A stretch of 64,000 nucleotides of DNA from Streptococcus marmotae (lineage in GTDB: Bacteria > Bacillota > Bacilli > Lactobacillales > Streptococcaceae), in the NCBI RefSeq assembly GCF_001623565.1, contig NZ_CP015196.1:2067501-2131500 (forward strand), in the 5' to 3' direction. Under the pieces are notes generated by a model. The model made no database searches. It saw only the letters and a program-made list of their open reading frames with translations, and was not told the origin of the DNA. Made by a program: the position numbers and the translations under genes. Shown here piece after piece: positions 9,336 through 19,284 of this stretch (position 1 is the first letter of the stretch; every line of letters begins with the position of its first letter).

Positions 9336-9899
9336 TCATTTTTTCCACTTGCCCTCATAAAGAATAAAACAATTTCCCTCTTTCTCTCTCGTCGCCCAAT
9401 AAATAATCAGCACTAAGCTCGGAAAAATAAAGCCCAAACGAATTGATAAATAATGCAAGACAAGGTCAAGTAGCACTGTTATAGGAAACAAAACAGCTAA
9501 TTCTTTAGTAGAAGGGCCTTTAAATAGGTTCATGAAGCGATAAGCCCCGCTGAGGAAAAGAATAAGACTAAGAATGAAGAAACTGATAAAAATGGGAAGG
9601 ATAATAAATGGATATTTCGTCAGAAAAAAGAACACATTAAAATAATCATCGGGATTATTTGTTAGGATGAAAAGAGACCACAAGGCATAGGTAGAAATAA
9701 GAAGGTAGATAAGTGCAAATCCCCCTCCAACCCTTGCTAGAATTCTTCGCGTCTGGTCTGTTCTTCCTGCATAATAGCCCAAATACCAGCCCAAGCCCCA
9801 ATACGGGATAAATACTCGCAAAGGATCTTTTAAACCAAGTGTTTTGCCACCAACATATAGTAGATAAGCAAGTAAGATGAAAAAAGACAGTTTGCTCAT
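9336..9899 (-). CDS. hypothetical integral membrane protein
   Basis: 187 residues with about five or six hydrophobic segments and short loops. No motif I recognise. The start follows AAGGAGCC. It lies 18 bp after thyA in the same direction and is probably co-transcribed with it. The surroundings are folate and housekeeping genes, which gives no clear hint of its job. Confidence 0.65.
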   Translation of the reverse strand: MSKLSFFILLAYLLYVGGKTLGLKDPLRVFIPYWGLGWYLGYYAGRTDQTRRILARVGGGFALIYLLISTYALWSLFILTNNPDDYFNVFFFLTKYPFIILPIFISFFILSLILFLSGAYRFMNLFKGPSTKELAVLFPITVLLDLVLHYLSIRLGFIFPSLVLIIYWATREKEGNCFILYEGKWKK

Positions 9900-9917
9900 A
9901 GCTGGCTCCTTCAGGTG

Positions 9918-10757
9918 TTAAATCGCTAAATCAAACTTGAGCTGTGGTTTGACTGGATGATAATCAACTAATTCAAAATCTTCCGGTTTGATATCGTAAA
10001 AATTCGTTCCATCTGGCACATTCAAGACTAAGCGTGGCTGACAATCACTCGGCTCCCTATTGAGCAACTCCTTGGCCTGTTCAAATTGATTATCGTAGAT
10101 GTGCAAATTATTGATGAAATAGAAGAATTTCCCAACTTTCCAACCGAAATGCTTAGCAATCATCATCTGGAGGGCCACATACTGCATGGCATTGATGTGG
10201 TGGGCTACTAACATATCATTACTCCTTTGAGTCAGAGTGGCATCCAGATAGATGTCTCCGTCAACTCGTCTGACATCAAACATGGTCTGAAAGGCACAAG
10301 GCAAGAGACCGTCTGTCTCCTCAAAGGCTTCATAGTCCCAAAGCGAGATAATATTGCGACGATTCCAGGGATTATCCGCTAACTGTTTGAGAATTTTATC
10401 AATAATCTGGTGTTTTTTGACAACAGCACCATACCGCTCACCAATCGTTCTTGTTGTTCCAACTTCCCAATCGTTCCAGTAGCTCACACCGTATTTGTCA
10501 TTCAAAACCGAAAGGCTGTTGGTCTGATCTTGGTAAATCCAGCAAACTTCTTTAATAGCCGACTTAATCGGAATGGGACGTAAGGTGGTAATGGGAAATT
10601 CCCCCTTTGCCAAATCGTATTCCGCAAAGGAGCCGGTAATATATTTGGAATTTGCTACATTTCCATCTTTATAACGTGGACGAGCATTCTCTGAAAAGAC
10701 GCCCTCATCGAGTATTTTTTGAATGTTTTCTTTGAAAATTTGATCTGCTTTTGTCAT
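9918..10757 (-). CDS. thyA: thymidylate synthase
   Basis: 279 residues of classical ThyA, which methylates dUMP with methylene-tetrahydrofolate and yields the dihydrofolate that folA recycles. The catalytic cysteine is Cys154 in LPCAFQT; the substrate-binding RSND and HHINAMQY stretches are also visible. TTGCC-poor DNA and a TAGTATATCA stretch precede it; no clear Shine-Dalgarno is seen before the ATG at 10757. Confidence 0.96.
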   Translation of the reverse strand: MTKADQIFKENIQKILDEGVFSENARPRYKDGNVANSKYITGSFAEYDLAKGEFPITTLRPIPIKSAIKEVCWIYQDQTNSLSVLNDKYGVSYWNDWEVGTTRTIGERYGAVVKKHQIIDKILKQLADNPWNRRNIISLWDYEAFEETDGLLPCAFQTMFDVRRVDGDIYLDATLTQRSNDMLVAHHINAMQYVALQMMIAKHFGWKVGKFFYFINNLHIYDNQFEQAKELLNREPSDCQPRLVLNVPDGTNFYDIKPEDFELVDYHPVKPQLKFDLAI

Positions 10758-10862
10758 GTTTCTAGTATATCACTTCTCTACTATTTTGTCTTTTTTCTAG
10801 TGTCTTAAAAGACTAGAAAAGAAAAGTAGCTAGTACGTTCCTCCTCTAAATGAGACAAAAGA

Positions 10863-10907
10863 AAGACACTCCTGTTGATTTCTAGTAAACTAGAATCAAG
10901 GAGTGCT
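10863..10907. other. imperfect hairpin in the thyA upstream region
   Basis: CACTCCTGTTGATTTCTAGT pairs imperfectly with ACTAGAATCAAGGAGTG. There is no strong T run on either side, so it may be a weak terminator for the GH36 gene ending at 11015 or a leader structure. Confidence 0.4.
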
Positions 10908-11014
10908 CCGGCTTCTTATTTAAAATACTTGCAAGACGTTTATTCTAAAAGAATGTATTGCAAGAGGCAAAAATAACGATTTGACATATTCACCTTATCA
11001 GGACTTAACATTTC

Positions 11015-13234
11015 TCATAGAGCTGTATATTCATTCAAAATAAATAACCAGGATTTGAAATCTGGGACACTGACCACTCTTTCTCCTGCATATGGAGAAA
11101 GCGGAAGACAAACACCTGCATTCATCAATTCTTCACCTGTAAAAACATCATCGTATCCCTTTATTTGATAATATTTGTGACGATCTAATCCCTTAAATAT
11201 AAGATGGGCAGGTGCTGGATTCGCTTCACTCAGTATCTGATAACGAGCCAATATCGAGCAAGTTTTATCTTGTGATACCACCTGCCAACTAACGATATTT
11301 TGAGTAAACGGACTCAAAATCCGATAGAATGTTCCATATTGAAATAAATGACGGTAGGTTTTATAAAAAGTAATTCCTTCTTTTATCTGTTCATATGCTT
11401 CTTTATCTAATTGAGTGAGGTCAAATTCATATCCTAATACAGAAAAGTATGACACGTGTTCTCTATAAGTGAGCGTCGTCACCCGACCTGTTTGGTGATT
11501 AGGAGAAGCCGATACATGGCCTGTCATCATTGATAAGGGGTAACCGTATGACGTCCCATATTGAATTTTCAGACGTTCTATTGGATCAGTATTATCACTT
11601 GTCCATGCTTGCGGTGCATAATACATCATCCCCAAATCAAAACGTCCGCCACCAGAAGCACAGGATTCAAACAGAATGTTTGGAAATGCTTTTATCAATC
11701 TATCATACAGTTCATATACACCTAAAATGTATCGATGGGCAAATTCTTGTTGTCTATTGTTTTCTAAAGCTAAACTGTACAAATCTGTAATATGCCTATT
11801 CATATCCCATTTAATGTAATCCAAACCTGTTTCTTTAATCATTTTTTTCATTTGAGAAAACAGATTGTCTACGACCTCTTTACGGCTAAAATCTAAGACA
11901 AATTGTTGTCGACCTAAGCATGGCTGACGATTCGGCGCTGCAATTCTCCAATCGGGATGACTGCGGTACAGATCGCTATCTTCTGAGATCATCTCTGGTT
12001 CAAACCAAAGACCAAACTTTAATCCAATCGAATGGACATAATTTGCAATATGAGCGATTCCTTCTGGAAACTTCGTCTGGTCATCAACCCAGTCTCCTAA
12101 AGAAGTCTGATCATTATCCCGATGACCGTACCAGCCATCATCGATAACAACCAACTCTATTCCCAAATCCTTAGCCTTATCCGCTAAATCCTTAATTTTT
12201 TTGGTCGAAATATCAAAGTAAGTTGCTTCCCAACTATTAATTAATAGCGGCCTATCTTTCTTGCTAAACACAGGATTTATCAAATGCTCATGATAAAAAT
12301 TAGCCAATAGTTGACTCAGGCTATTAAAACCATTTGAGGTATAACATTGTAAAGCTTCTGGAGTTTGAAAAGTTTCACCAGGTAACAAGGTCCAAGAAAA
12401 ATCAAATGGATTCATGCCGACCAAAACACGCGCACAACCAAAATGATCTACCTCAATTTGTTCAAGGTGATTCCCTGAGTAAATCAGATTAAAACCATAA
12501 ACTGCACCTGAATCCTCAGTTGTTTCTTTACTAGCCAACATAATAAAAGGATTTTGCTGCGGGCTAGAACTGACTCTTAAACTATCTACGCTTTGCAGTC
12601 CGTATCGTAATGGCGTTCTTTGAACATAGCGTTCTCTCAACCAGGCACCAGAAAAATGTATGAAATCATAATCACTAGCTCGCAAATCCACTTGTAAACT
12701 CATGGTTCGTAATAGCTTCATTTTCTGTTGACTATCATTTTTAAATTGAACACTGCGAGCAATCACATCTTGATTTTTAAAAATAGTATACGATAAATAA
12801 ACTGTCAATCCAATCGTTGGATCCACCATTTTGATTACTAAAGTAATTGCAAATTCGTCACTTGCAAAAGTTGCTGGAAGACCTTCTAAACGGCTCTTTC
12901 CAGGAAGCAACTGATAGGAATCGAAGATTAAATCACTAATTCGGCTTCCATTTTCTAGTGCTATTTGATAAGCTGGTTGCCTAAAGTCTCCTCTACCGTA
13001 AGAACTATATTCAAATCTCATCAAATTAGGCTGAGAGCTCGTGTTTTCAACGTCAGTATATGGTTCAAAGCCACGCTCCTCTACTACAGTTAGGTAGGGG
13101 TAACTGTCTTTAATTGGTATTTTTTTTCCATAATAGACATGTCCTAAGCCGCCATTTTCCAAAACTCTAAAAATATAACTTGTATTCTTTGTTTGTAAAT
13201 GAAAATATTGGCTGTCTGAAACTGAAACTTTCAT
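11015..13234 (-). CDS. aga: alpha-galactosidase, GH36
   Basis: 739 residues, the normal length of tetrameric GH36 alpha-galactosidases, which hydrolyse melibiose, raffinose and stachyose. It has an N-terminal beta-sandwich (1-330), a TIM barrel with the nucleophile Asp477 in YIKWDMNR and the acid/base Asp547 in TSDNTD, then a C-terminal sandwich. CASGGGRFD is also present. There is no signal peptide, so it works in the cytoplasm on sugar brought in by the ABC importer encoded just upstream. The ATG at 13234 follows AAAGGAG. Confidence 0.95.
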   Translation of the reverse strand: MKVSVSDSQYFHLQTKNTSYIFRVLENGGLGHVYYGKKIPIKDSYPYLTVVEERGFEPYTDVENTSSQPNLMRFEYSSYGRGDFRQPAYQIALENGSRISDLIFDSYQLLPGKSRLEGLPATFASDEFAITLVIKMVDPTIGLTVYLSYTIFKNQDVIARSVQFKNDSQQKMKLLRTMSLQVDLRASDYDFIHFSGAWLRERYVQRTPLRYGLQSVDSLRVSSSPQQNPFIMLASKETTEDSGAVYGFNLIYSGNHLEQIEVDHFGCARVLVGMNPFDFSWTLLPGETFQTPEALQCYTSNGFNSLSQLLANFYHEHLINPVFSKKDRPLLINSWEATYFDISTKKIKDLADKAKDLGIELVVIDDGWYGHRDNDQTSLGDWVDDQTKFPEGIAHIANYVHSIGLKFGLWFEPEMISEDSDLYRSHPDWRIAAPNRQPCLGRQQFVLDFSRKEVVDNLFSQMKKMIKETGLDYIKWDMNRHITDLYSLALENNRQQEFAHRYILGVYELYDRLIKAFPNILFESCASGGGRFDLGMMYYAPQAWTSDNTDPIERLKIQYGTSYGYPLSMMTGHVSASPNHQTGRVTTLTYREHVSYFSVLGYEFDLTQLDKEAYEQIKEGITFYKTYRHLFQYGTFYRILSPFTQNIVSWQVVSQDKTCSILARYQILSEANPAPAHLIFKGLDRHKYYQIKGYDDVFTGEELMNAGVCLPLSPYAGERVVSVPDFKSWLFILNEYTAL

Positions 13235-13467
13235 TCTTTACTCCTTTACAAAGTCACTCACACTTTTCTCTACTAGGAAAATAAGTTCATACTTTGCTCA
13301 TCCAATACACCCTTAATTCGTACAATAACCACTCATCTTCAGCATCTACATCATCATTTCCATAAGTCAAATTTCCATTTGGGACCATATCAGCCTTAAC
13401 AGCTCTGTCAGATGTGCCCCTCCTGTTAATATATTCATCTTCTATAGTCGATGAAAATAGTATCTCT
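13235..13467 (-). other. 233-bp gap between permease and aga with a doubtful short frame
   Basis: A 67-codon frame (13490 to 13287) starts inside the permease gene, has no Shine-Dalgarno and matches no family I know. Its acidic end (GNDDVDAEDEWLLYELRVYW) reads somewhat like protein, so this may be the remnant of a lost operon gene. In the msm locus of S. mutans other enzyme genes sit near this place. Confidence 0.3.
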
Positions 13468-14823
13468 TTACCCTTTGACACCTGAAGCAACGATACTTTT
13501 TTTCAATTGTTTTGAAAAAAGAATAGATAGTAAAATAACTGGCATACTAGTTAATACAGCCAAGCCCATCATCGCATTTTGCTTTGTTGCCACATTGTTT
13601 GAAATATTAAACAAAGCAACGTTCAATGTCCATAATTTCTGATCCTCTGTCACCAACCAAGCCCAGAAAAAGTCGTTCCAGTTTCCAATAAATGTCTGAA
13701 GAGCAATCAGAGAAATAATCGGTTTTGAAAGGGGCATGCAAATCTTACTATACAAAAACAAGCTACCTGCTCCATCCAACTCAGCTGCTTCGAAATAACT
13801 TCGAGGAATCTGATCAAAAAATCCCTTGTAAAGATAAATGTAGAATCCATAAGGATAAAGGAAAGGCAAAAGTAAAGCCCAATAATTATTGTAAGCCCCC
13901 ATTTGCTTATACATCACTAGTTGCGGTAACATAATACTAGCAAATGGAACCATCATTGCTCCCAAGAAAAAGAGTAGAACAATTCGTCCAGCTCGCTTGG
14001 ATAAGCGTTGGCTAATGATAAAGGCACAGATTGAGCATAAAAACACTTGAACAATAATTGCAAATCCAATCACAATGAAACTATTGAATATAAAGGTCAT
14101 AAACCCAAATTTCTTAATCGTTGGGTGTTCCGAATACATGTAAGCCGGCATTTGGAAATAATAACGGAACGTTTCCAGATGAAGCCAAGCCTTCTCCTCA
14201 TTTCCAACGCTTAGCACTGTCCCCACTGTTTGATATTTTTCATCCAATAGTTTTTTAACCTTGCTTTGGAACGTTGTCTTTAATGTAGTAGGAGCTTTTT
14301 TATTGACTCCCTTGAGGTTAAAGTTATAGCCGATTGACTGACTTGCACGAAGGTAACGATCTTTGTGGAGAACAACATCTTTTTTTATCGTCGTTCCCTT
14401 ATAGACGCCATAATCTTTTTCCATCTGTAATTTCATTTGATGGGCTCGCGAATAATAGATGGTTTCCCCATCCTTAGTGCCATAAACATTGATTTCCATG
14501 ATTGAGTCTTTGGGCAACTTATAGCTAATTCCCATCATCACAAGGACACTATCCCGAAGAATCTGATCTTTTAACTGCGCTTCATCTTTATTTTCTTTCG
14601 AATAATCCAACACAACAGAGACACTATTTGCTGTGTCAGGAAGTAATTTCGGCGGAACATCATATATTTTAGCGTTGTCTTTCATTGCGCTAGAAATGGC
14701 AAATAACATGGGATACAACATTAAAGCCGCAAACACAAGTGAAAAAATCGTTGCTGTCCATTTTAAATAACGCTCAGACTTGCTAAGAGGGATTCCTTTG
14801 TTTGCTTTCTTTCTAAATAGCAT
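13468..14823 (-). CDS. carbohydrate ABC transporter permease (MsmG-like) with a large extracellular insert
   Basis: 451 residues, against about 275 for usual MsmG/RafG-type permeases. The first membrane helix (about 27-48) is followed by some 165 hydrophilic residues (about 50-215) before the remaining five helices. The cytoplasmic EAA loop (FEAAELDGAGSLFLYSKICMP) docks the ATPase. The insert must face outside, next to the binding protein. It lies 9 bp after the first permease gene. No ATPase gene is in the cluster, so a shared MsmK-like ATPase encoded elsewhere is likely. Confidence 0.88.
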   Translation of the reverse strand: MLFRKKANKGIPLSKSERYLKWTATIFSLVFAALMLYPMLFAISSAMKDNAKIYDVPPKLLPDTANSVSVVLDYSKENKDEAQLKDQILRDSVLVMMGISYKLPKDSIMEINVYGTKDGETIYYSRAHQMKLQMEKDYGVYKGTTIKKDVVLHKDRYLRASQSIGYNFNLKGVNKKAPTTLKTTFQSKVKKLLDEKYQTVGTVLSVGNEEKAWLHLETFRYYFQMPAYMYSEHPTIKKFGFMTFIFNSFIVIGFAIIVQVFLCSICAFIISQRLSKRAGRIVLLFFLGAMMVPFASIMLPQLVMYKQMGAYNNYWALLLPFLYPYGFYIYLYKGFFDQIPRSYFEAAELDGAGSLFLYSKICMPLSKPIISLIALQTFIGNWNDFFWAWLVTEDQKLWTLNVALFNISNNVATKQNAMMGLAVLTSMPVILLSILFSKQLKKSIVASGVKG

Positions 14824-14832
14824 ATTCTCTCC

Positions 14833-15734
14833 TTATTCTCCATTTGATTTTTCAAAATGCATCTGAACCATTGTCACAACAGCAATGACAAGCAGTAAAA
14901 TAACAGAGGCTGCCGATCCACGACCATAATTCAAATCTTTGTTAAATGAATCATAAATAAAAATCCCTTGGGTTGTTGAAGCGCCATTTGGACCTCCAGA
15001 AGCATACATATAAGGTACATCTAGCATTTGCATGGTTGTAATCACTGCCATAATTAGTTGAATAAAAATCATAAAGGAAATATTAGGGAGAATGATGTGG
15101 CGAATCCTACCAAAGCCTGTACAACCATCTAAGGCTGCTGATTCAATGATATCTCCAGAAATTCCCTGAATCGCAGATAAATACAAGAATACCGTCAAGC
15201 CCCCACCCAAGACGCCCGGAAAAATAATACAGAATTTTACTAAATCTGGATCACTCAGCCAAGCCTGGGGACTACCACCCAAAAATTTAAGTATCTGATT
15301 CGCAACACCATATTCTGGGTGCCAAATCCATTTCCAGATGATAACATTGACCGAAGTTGGAATCAAGGCTGGCAAGATATACAAGGTGGTTAATGATTTT
15401 TTTAACCGAACCAATTCATTTAAGAAAAGCGCTTGAATAAGCGGAATAACGAAACACATCACCAATTGGAGACCCAATAAAACAAAGGTATTGCTCCAAG
15501 CCCCCAATAATGCTCCATCTTAAACATTTCTGCATAATTAGCAAATCCGACAAATTTCCCAGGCGGATGTACTGGATCATATTGAAATAATGAGATATAA
15601 AATGCACTGAAAATTGGATAATATTTCAGCCATAAGGTAAACACAATGGGCAAAAATAAAATGAACCAAGGGGTCATTTTTCGTTTGAAAGAATGCCTTG
15701 TCGATTTTATCTTTTTTACTGATTGCAAATACAT
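14833..15734 (-). pseudogene. carbohydrate ABC transporter permease (MsmF-like), frameshifted
   Basis: Two overlapping frames make a 300-residue six-helix permease with the EAA motif (SAALDGCTGFGRIRHIILP). Restoring one G in the run of five at about 15500-15504 (CCCCC on the plus strand) joins EHYWG to AWSNTFVL, where an intact protein would read through. A single-base lesion in a G run again suggests sequencing error, although a true mutation would silence import. I chose the ATG at 15734 because AAAGGAAG lies about 8 bp upstream; another in-frame ATG is 18 bp earlier. Confidence 0.85.
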
Positions 15735-15835
15735 TTTATTGCTTCCTTTCAATCGTTTCTTTTTTATAAGATTTTTCTAAATCAAACGAACTTCTTTTAG
15801 CAATGTTTCAGGTCGTTTATCAAAAGTTTTTTTAC

Positions 15836-15915
15836 AAGTCCCATTGGGACAAACCAAGATGATCACGATGCGCTCACCCCACAAAATAATGTAATCTGGA
15901 AGATTACGTATAAAA
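15836..15915. repeat. interspersed repeat, copy B (first copy near 3.62 kb)
   Basis: Matches 3621-3700 at roughly four of five positions, including GCGCTCACCC and ATCTGGAAGATTAC. It lies in the 304-bp gap between the binding-protein gene and the first permease gene, so within the transcript of the operon. Its role is unknown. A 43-codon frame at 15930 on the plus strand has AAAGGA before it but overlaps the end of the next gene and is not called. Confidence 0.6.
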
Positions 15916-16038
15916 AAGAAAGGAACCACATGAATAAATCTATTTCCCGAAAAGCTAGTAACATTACTAACTTAGAAAATTCATATCATCATCGGTTCAC
16001 TTTCTCTTATGACAAAAATCTATTGACACAGATTGCTA

Positions 16039-17367
16039 TTATTTTTTATTCGCTTCATTAAATTTATCCAGAGCTTCTGTTTCACACAATTTTTGAGCTT
16101 CAGCAAAAACTTTTTCTGGATCTGCAGATGGATCCGCTAAAATTTTCTGTACAGCACGATCTACATATGAACCAAAATCACCTTTTCCATAAAATTCTAA
16201 ACGACCAATCGTTTTCACTTTTTCCAGCACAGCTGCATATTCTTCTGGGAATTCGTAAAAATCAGTTGCATTAATATCTGAACGAGGGACAATAATCGGA
16301 TTTGCTGCACCTTTTGTAGCTAAATTTTCAAAATAAGAAGAGATGTACTCTTTACTTGAGTAGAATTTGATAAATTCCCACGCTGCATCTTTTTTAGCCT
16401 GATCAGATTTCGCATTAATCAGCCAATTCACACCTCCGATAGCGGTTACTTGCTTTCCACCAGGTCCTACAGGCGGCAATGCAAGTCCAATATCATCAGG
16501 ATCAATCCCATTTGTAATTGCCTCAGATACCCAGTCGCTAGCAAAAGGCATCATCCCCACTTTTCCAAGACCGAAGTTTGTTACTAAATCAGTAAATTTC
16601 AAGGTTAAGTCGCTTTGAATCACTCCTTCTTTCTTCAGCTCTTGATAGTATTTTGCTGCCTTGATAACCGCCGGATCTGTAAAGGTTAAGGTTGCTGTAC
16701 CATCTTCATTTTGCTTCGTTAAATCACCACCAGCTTGCCATACATAATATTGGAAGAACCACTCTGTCCATTCCGCTGCCAATGTCGCATAACCTGTTGT
16801 TTGTTCTGAAAGTGCAGAAATCTTCTTGGCTGCCGCCAACGCTTCTTCCCAGTTCTTGGGCGCTTCATTCAATCCTACTTCTTTAAACAATGCTTTATTG
16901 TAGCCAAAGAGCATTGGTGACACCCGTGTTGGAACGGCATAGATTTTACCATCCTTCGTAAACATATCAGTATAGTCTTTGGTAAAATATTGCCACTCAT
17001 CCCATTTATCTGTATAGTTATTTAAAGGCTCTAAAATCCCTTTAGCTATATAGGAATTCGTTACTGTGAAGGAAGCTTCTACCAGGTCTGGAGCTGTACC
17101 AGCTGCTACTCCTTGATAAAATTCATTCCCTGGATCACCTTCTTTGACAACTTTATTCAATTTAATATTTGGATGTTCTTCTAAAAATTTTTTCTCCATA
17201 GAAGCTGACCAGTCATCTGCATTTCGACTCGTAACCCAAAGCGTCAATTCTACTTGCTCATTGCTACTGTCTTTCATTTTTTCAGCAGTTGAAGAGCCAC
17301 ATCCGAATAAGGAAGCAGCCAACAAAGTGGTGCATAATGCTGTCGAAAAGAATTTCTTTTTCATCAT
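16039..17367 (-). CDS. sugar-binding lipoprotein of the ABC importer (MsmE-like)
   Basis: 442 residues with a lipoprotein signal peptide ending at Cys23 (SLFGC), so anchored on the outer face of the membrane. The body is a family 1 extracellular solute-binding protein: ELTLWVTSRN, GTAPDLVEASF, and WEFIKFYSS near the end. With the two permeases and GH36 downstream it probably binds alpha-galactosides such as raffinose or melibiose. The region before it has a cre box at 17457-17470, and a divergent AraC regulator gene starts 224 bp away. Confidence 0.9.
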   Translation of the reverse strand: MMKKKFFSTALCTTLLAASLFGCGSSTAEKMKDSSNEQVELTLWVTSRNADDWSASMEKKFLEEHPNIKLNKVVKEGDPGNEFYQGVAAGTAPDLVEASFTVTNSYIAKGILEPLNNYTDKWDEWQYFTKDYTDMFTKDGKIYAVPTRVSPMLFGYNKALFKEVGLNEAPKNWEEALAAAKKISALSEQTTGYATLAAEWTEWFFQYYVWQAGGDLTKQNEDGTATLTFTDPAVIKAAKYYQELKKEGVIQSDLTLKFTDLVTNFGLGKVGMMPFASDWVSEAITNGIDPDDIGLALPPVGPGGKQVTAIGGVNWLINAKSDQAKKDAAWEFIKFYSSKEYISSYFENLATKGAANPIIVPRSDINATDFYEFPEEYAAVLEKVKTIGRLEFYGKGDFGSYVDRAVQKILADPSADPEKVFAEAQKLCETEALDKFNEANKK

Positions 17368-17456
17368 AACACGGTCTCCTTTTTTCTTTTCCTAAACCAC
17401 ACAGAACAATCCTTGTGTGGTTTATAATAATGATATTTTCTAAGAATAGGATACCA

Positions 17457-17470
17457 AAAAAGCGCTTACA
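17457..17470 (-). promoter_or_regulatory. cre box of the alpha-galactoside operon
   Basis: On the minus strand TGTAAGCGCTTTTT differs from the CcpA consensus TGWAARCGYTWNCW at one position. It lies 90 bp before the binding-protein gene, which fits catabolite repression. Confidence 0.75.
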
Positions 17471-17590
17471 AGACCATAAAAAAATAGGATGACTTTTATA
17501 TTATTTCTTGTATAAATTCATATTTTATCATATAAAATGTCACAAAATCATATAAAATGATATAATAATGAAGATAAGGGAGATACAGTG

Positions 17591-18439
17591 ATGAGCAAAC
17601 AAGAATTTCATATTTTTAATAATCGTTCCTATATTGATTTATATCCTGTTCAATTTGGTAAGGAAATCTGCCAACCTCTACATTCATTTGGTCCAACCAA
17701 AAAGCAACATTACCTCTTTCATTACATTGTTTCTGGTTCAGGAGACTTCTATCTCACCGAAAAGCAAAAAAGTTTTCATCTCACAGCTGGCCAGGGCTTT
17801 TTGATAGCGCCTGATAGTATTTGTAGCTATGAAGCAGATCTTGCTGATCCTTGGACCTATATCTGGATTGAATTCGACGGTCTAAAGGCCGAACATTTTT
17901 TACACCAAGCAGGGCTATCCAAGACTCAACCAATTTTCACGTCTTCACAGCCTCCTGCGGAAAGCGATGTTTACAAAGAGATAAACCACATCCAACAACT
18001 TCATAATGCTAAAAGTGCACAGCTCATTGGGCATCTCTATCTATTTATTGCTGCCTTGATGGAGGAATCAGCTACCAAACAGATAAGTAAGCATAATGAT
18101 GCCAAAGACTTATATATTCGAGAAGCTATTAATTTTGTGGAACGTAATCTTAGCAAACCTATATCCATTGATGATATTGCAAAACAGTGCAATCTAAATC
18201 GTCATTATTTTAGTCGCCTCTTCAAAGAGCAGATGGGAATCTCTCCCCAACAATTTCTCATTCAATACCGCATGAGCCAGGCCTGTGAACTATTAAAAGA
18301 TACCGATAAGCAGCTCAAAGAAATTGCGGAACTAGTCGGTTATTCGAATCAGTTTAATTTTTCAAGTGCTTTTAAAAATCACTACCAACTTTCTCCTAAT
18401 CAATGGCGCAAAAAAATGAAAGTACTAGATAAAAAATGA
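17591..18439 (+). CDS. AraC-family regulator of the alpha-galactoside locus (MsmR-like)
   Basis: 282 residues: an N-terminal cupin-like effector domain (about 1-150) and two C-terminal helix-turn-helix motifs (about 185-280; NLNRHYFSRLFKEQMGISP and VGYSNQFNFSSAFKNHY). It is divergent from the transporter operon, the arrangement of msmR and rafR, and probably activates it when the sugar is present. A GTG one codon upstream is a possible alternative start. The terminator at 18676 lies 237 bp past the stop. Confidence 0.88.
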   Translation: MSKQEFHIFNNRSYIDLYPVQFGKEICQPLHSFGPTKKQHYLFHYIVSGSGDFYLTEKQKSFHLTAGQGFLIAPDSICSYEADLADPWTYIWIEFDGLKAEHFLHQAGLSKTQPIFTSSQPPAESDVYKEINHIQQLHNAKSAQLIGHLYLFIAALMEESATKQISKHNDAKDLYIREAINFVERNLSKPISIDDIAKQCNLNRHYFSRLFKEQMGISPQQFLIQYRMSQACELLKDTDKQLKEIAELVGYSNQFNFSSAFKNHYQLSPNQWRKKMKVLDKK

Positions 18440-18675
18440 AACAGTTATTGCGGCATAGTGATACACTCCTCTTATCGTGGATAGTAAAAAAATCACCAAA
18501 AATTATATGCCTACTGAAATAGTAAACTTGGAATGTCGTTAGGAAATTTCCAGAAAAATAACAGACTCTGAACATAGGCAAGGATAATTCAATGAAAAAC
18601 GCTAGACTTAAAAGCGAGGAAAGAAAAAAATATAGTGTCTTTTGACGTCTCCTATTAAGAACTCTGACACCATGC

Positions 18676-18730
18676 AAAGAGCGAGACCGACTGTCACCTT
18701 AACAGTGCAGTTGCGTCTCGCTCTTTTTTA
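18676..18730 (+). terminator. rho-independent terminator
   Basis: A 12-bp stem (AAAGAGCGAGAC with GTCTCGCTCTTT) followed by TTTTTA on the plus strand. It presumably ends the transcript of the AraC gene. Confidence 0.75.
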
Positions 18731-18744
18731 CCTTATATTTGTCA

Positions 18745-18812
18745 AGAATCAAAATCTGATGTCGTTACCTCACCTTGCTTCAACACTCCAGCGGACTGTT
18801 GAAGGTTGAAAA
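18745..18812. repeat. interspersed repeat R1
   Basis: AATCAAAATCTGATGTCGTTACCTCACCTTGCTT-like sequence followed by CAACA and GGACTGTTGAAGG. Inverted, slightly diverged copies are at 37030-37090 and 47004-47053. Gene-free in all three places. Confidence 0.7.
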
Positions 18813-18928
18813 TAGAGCCTAGGGCAAAAGTCCCTAACCTCATTACTTTTGTAGATTTAACAGTTTAGCGTATATCAATAGTCAGGGGAATGACGATTGA
18901 TACCTGAGCTTGGAAATCAAAAAGCGGG

Positions 18929-19155
18929 TTTGTCTGGTTTGTAAAACGTTGATAAATCAACATTCTAGTAGAGGAGGCTAGCGAGCATTTCTTCGCTAGC
19001 TCTATTTCCAACCTTTCACAATTCTCAATTGCAAGGAGCGAGCTACGCTCGTTCTATTTCCAGCCTTCCACAATTCTCAATTGTAAGGAGCGAGCTATGC
19101 TCGTTCTATTTCCAGCCTTCCACAATTCTCAATTGTGGAAGCTAGTCAACCTTGC
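18929..19155. repeat. composite repeat R2, copy 1, with 52-bp tandem units
   Basis: Begins GTCTGGTTTGTAAAACGTTG, continues through ATTCTAGTAGAG and GCTAGC, then has three units of about 52 bp. Each unit carries the palindrome CACAATTCTCAATTG followed by AGGAGCGAGCTACGCTCG. An inverted copy with two units is at 39540-39716, and a short fragment is at 46685-46742. The 845-bp gap 18440-19284 holds no gene I can support beyond these repeats and the terminator. Confidence 0.75.
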
Positions 19156-19284
19156 GAGAGAAGTAAACGAATCCACTGGATTCGTTTAGCCCGAACTTAG
19201 AAATAAAGAAGTGAGGTAAATCGATTTCTTCGAAATCACGATTGAGTCCCACTCCCCTAGTCAGATATTAATTTTTATAGAGTA

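Noticed and set aside
15930..16064. Plus-strand frame of 43 codons with AAAGGA before its ATG
   Set aside because: It overlaps the end of the lipoprotein gene on the other strand and matches nothing known.
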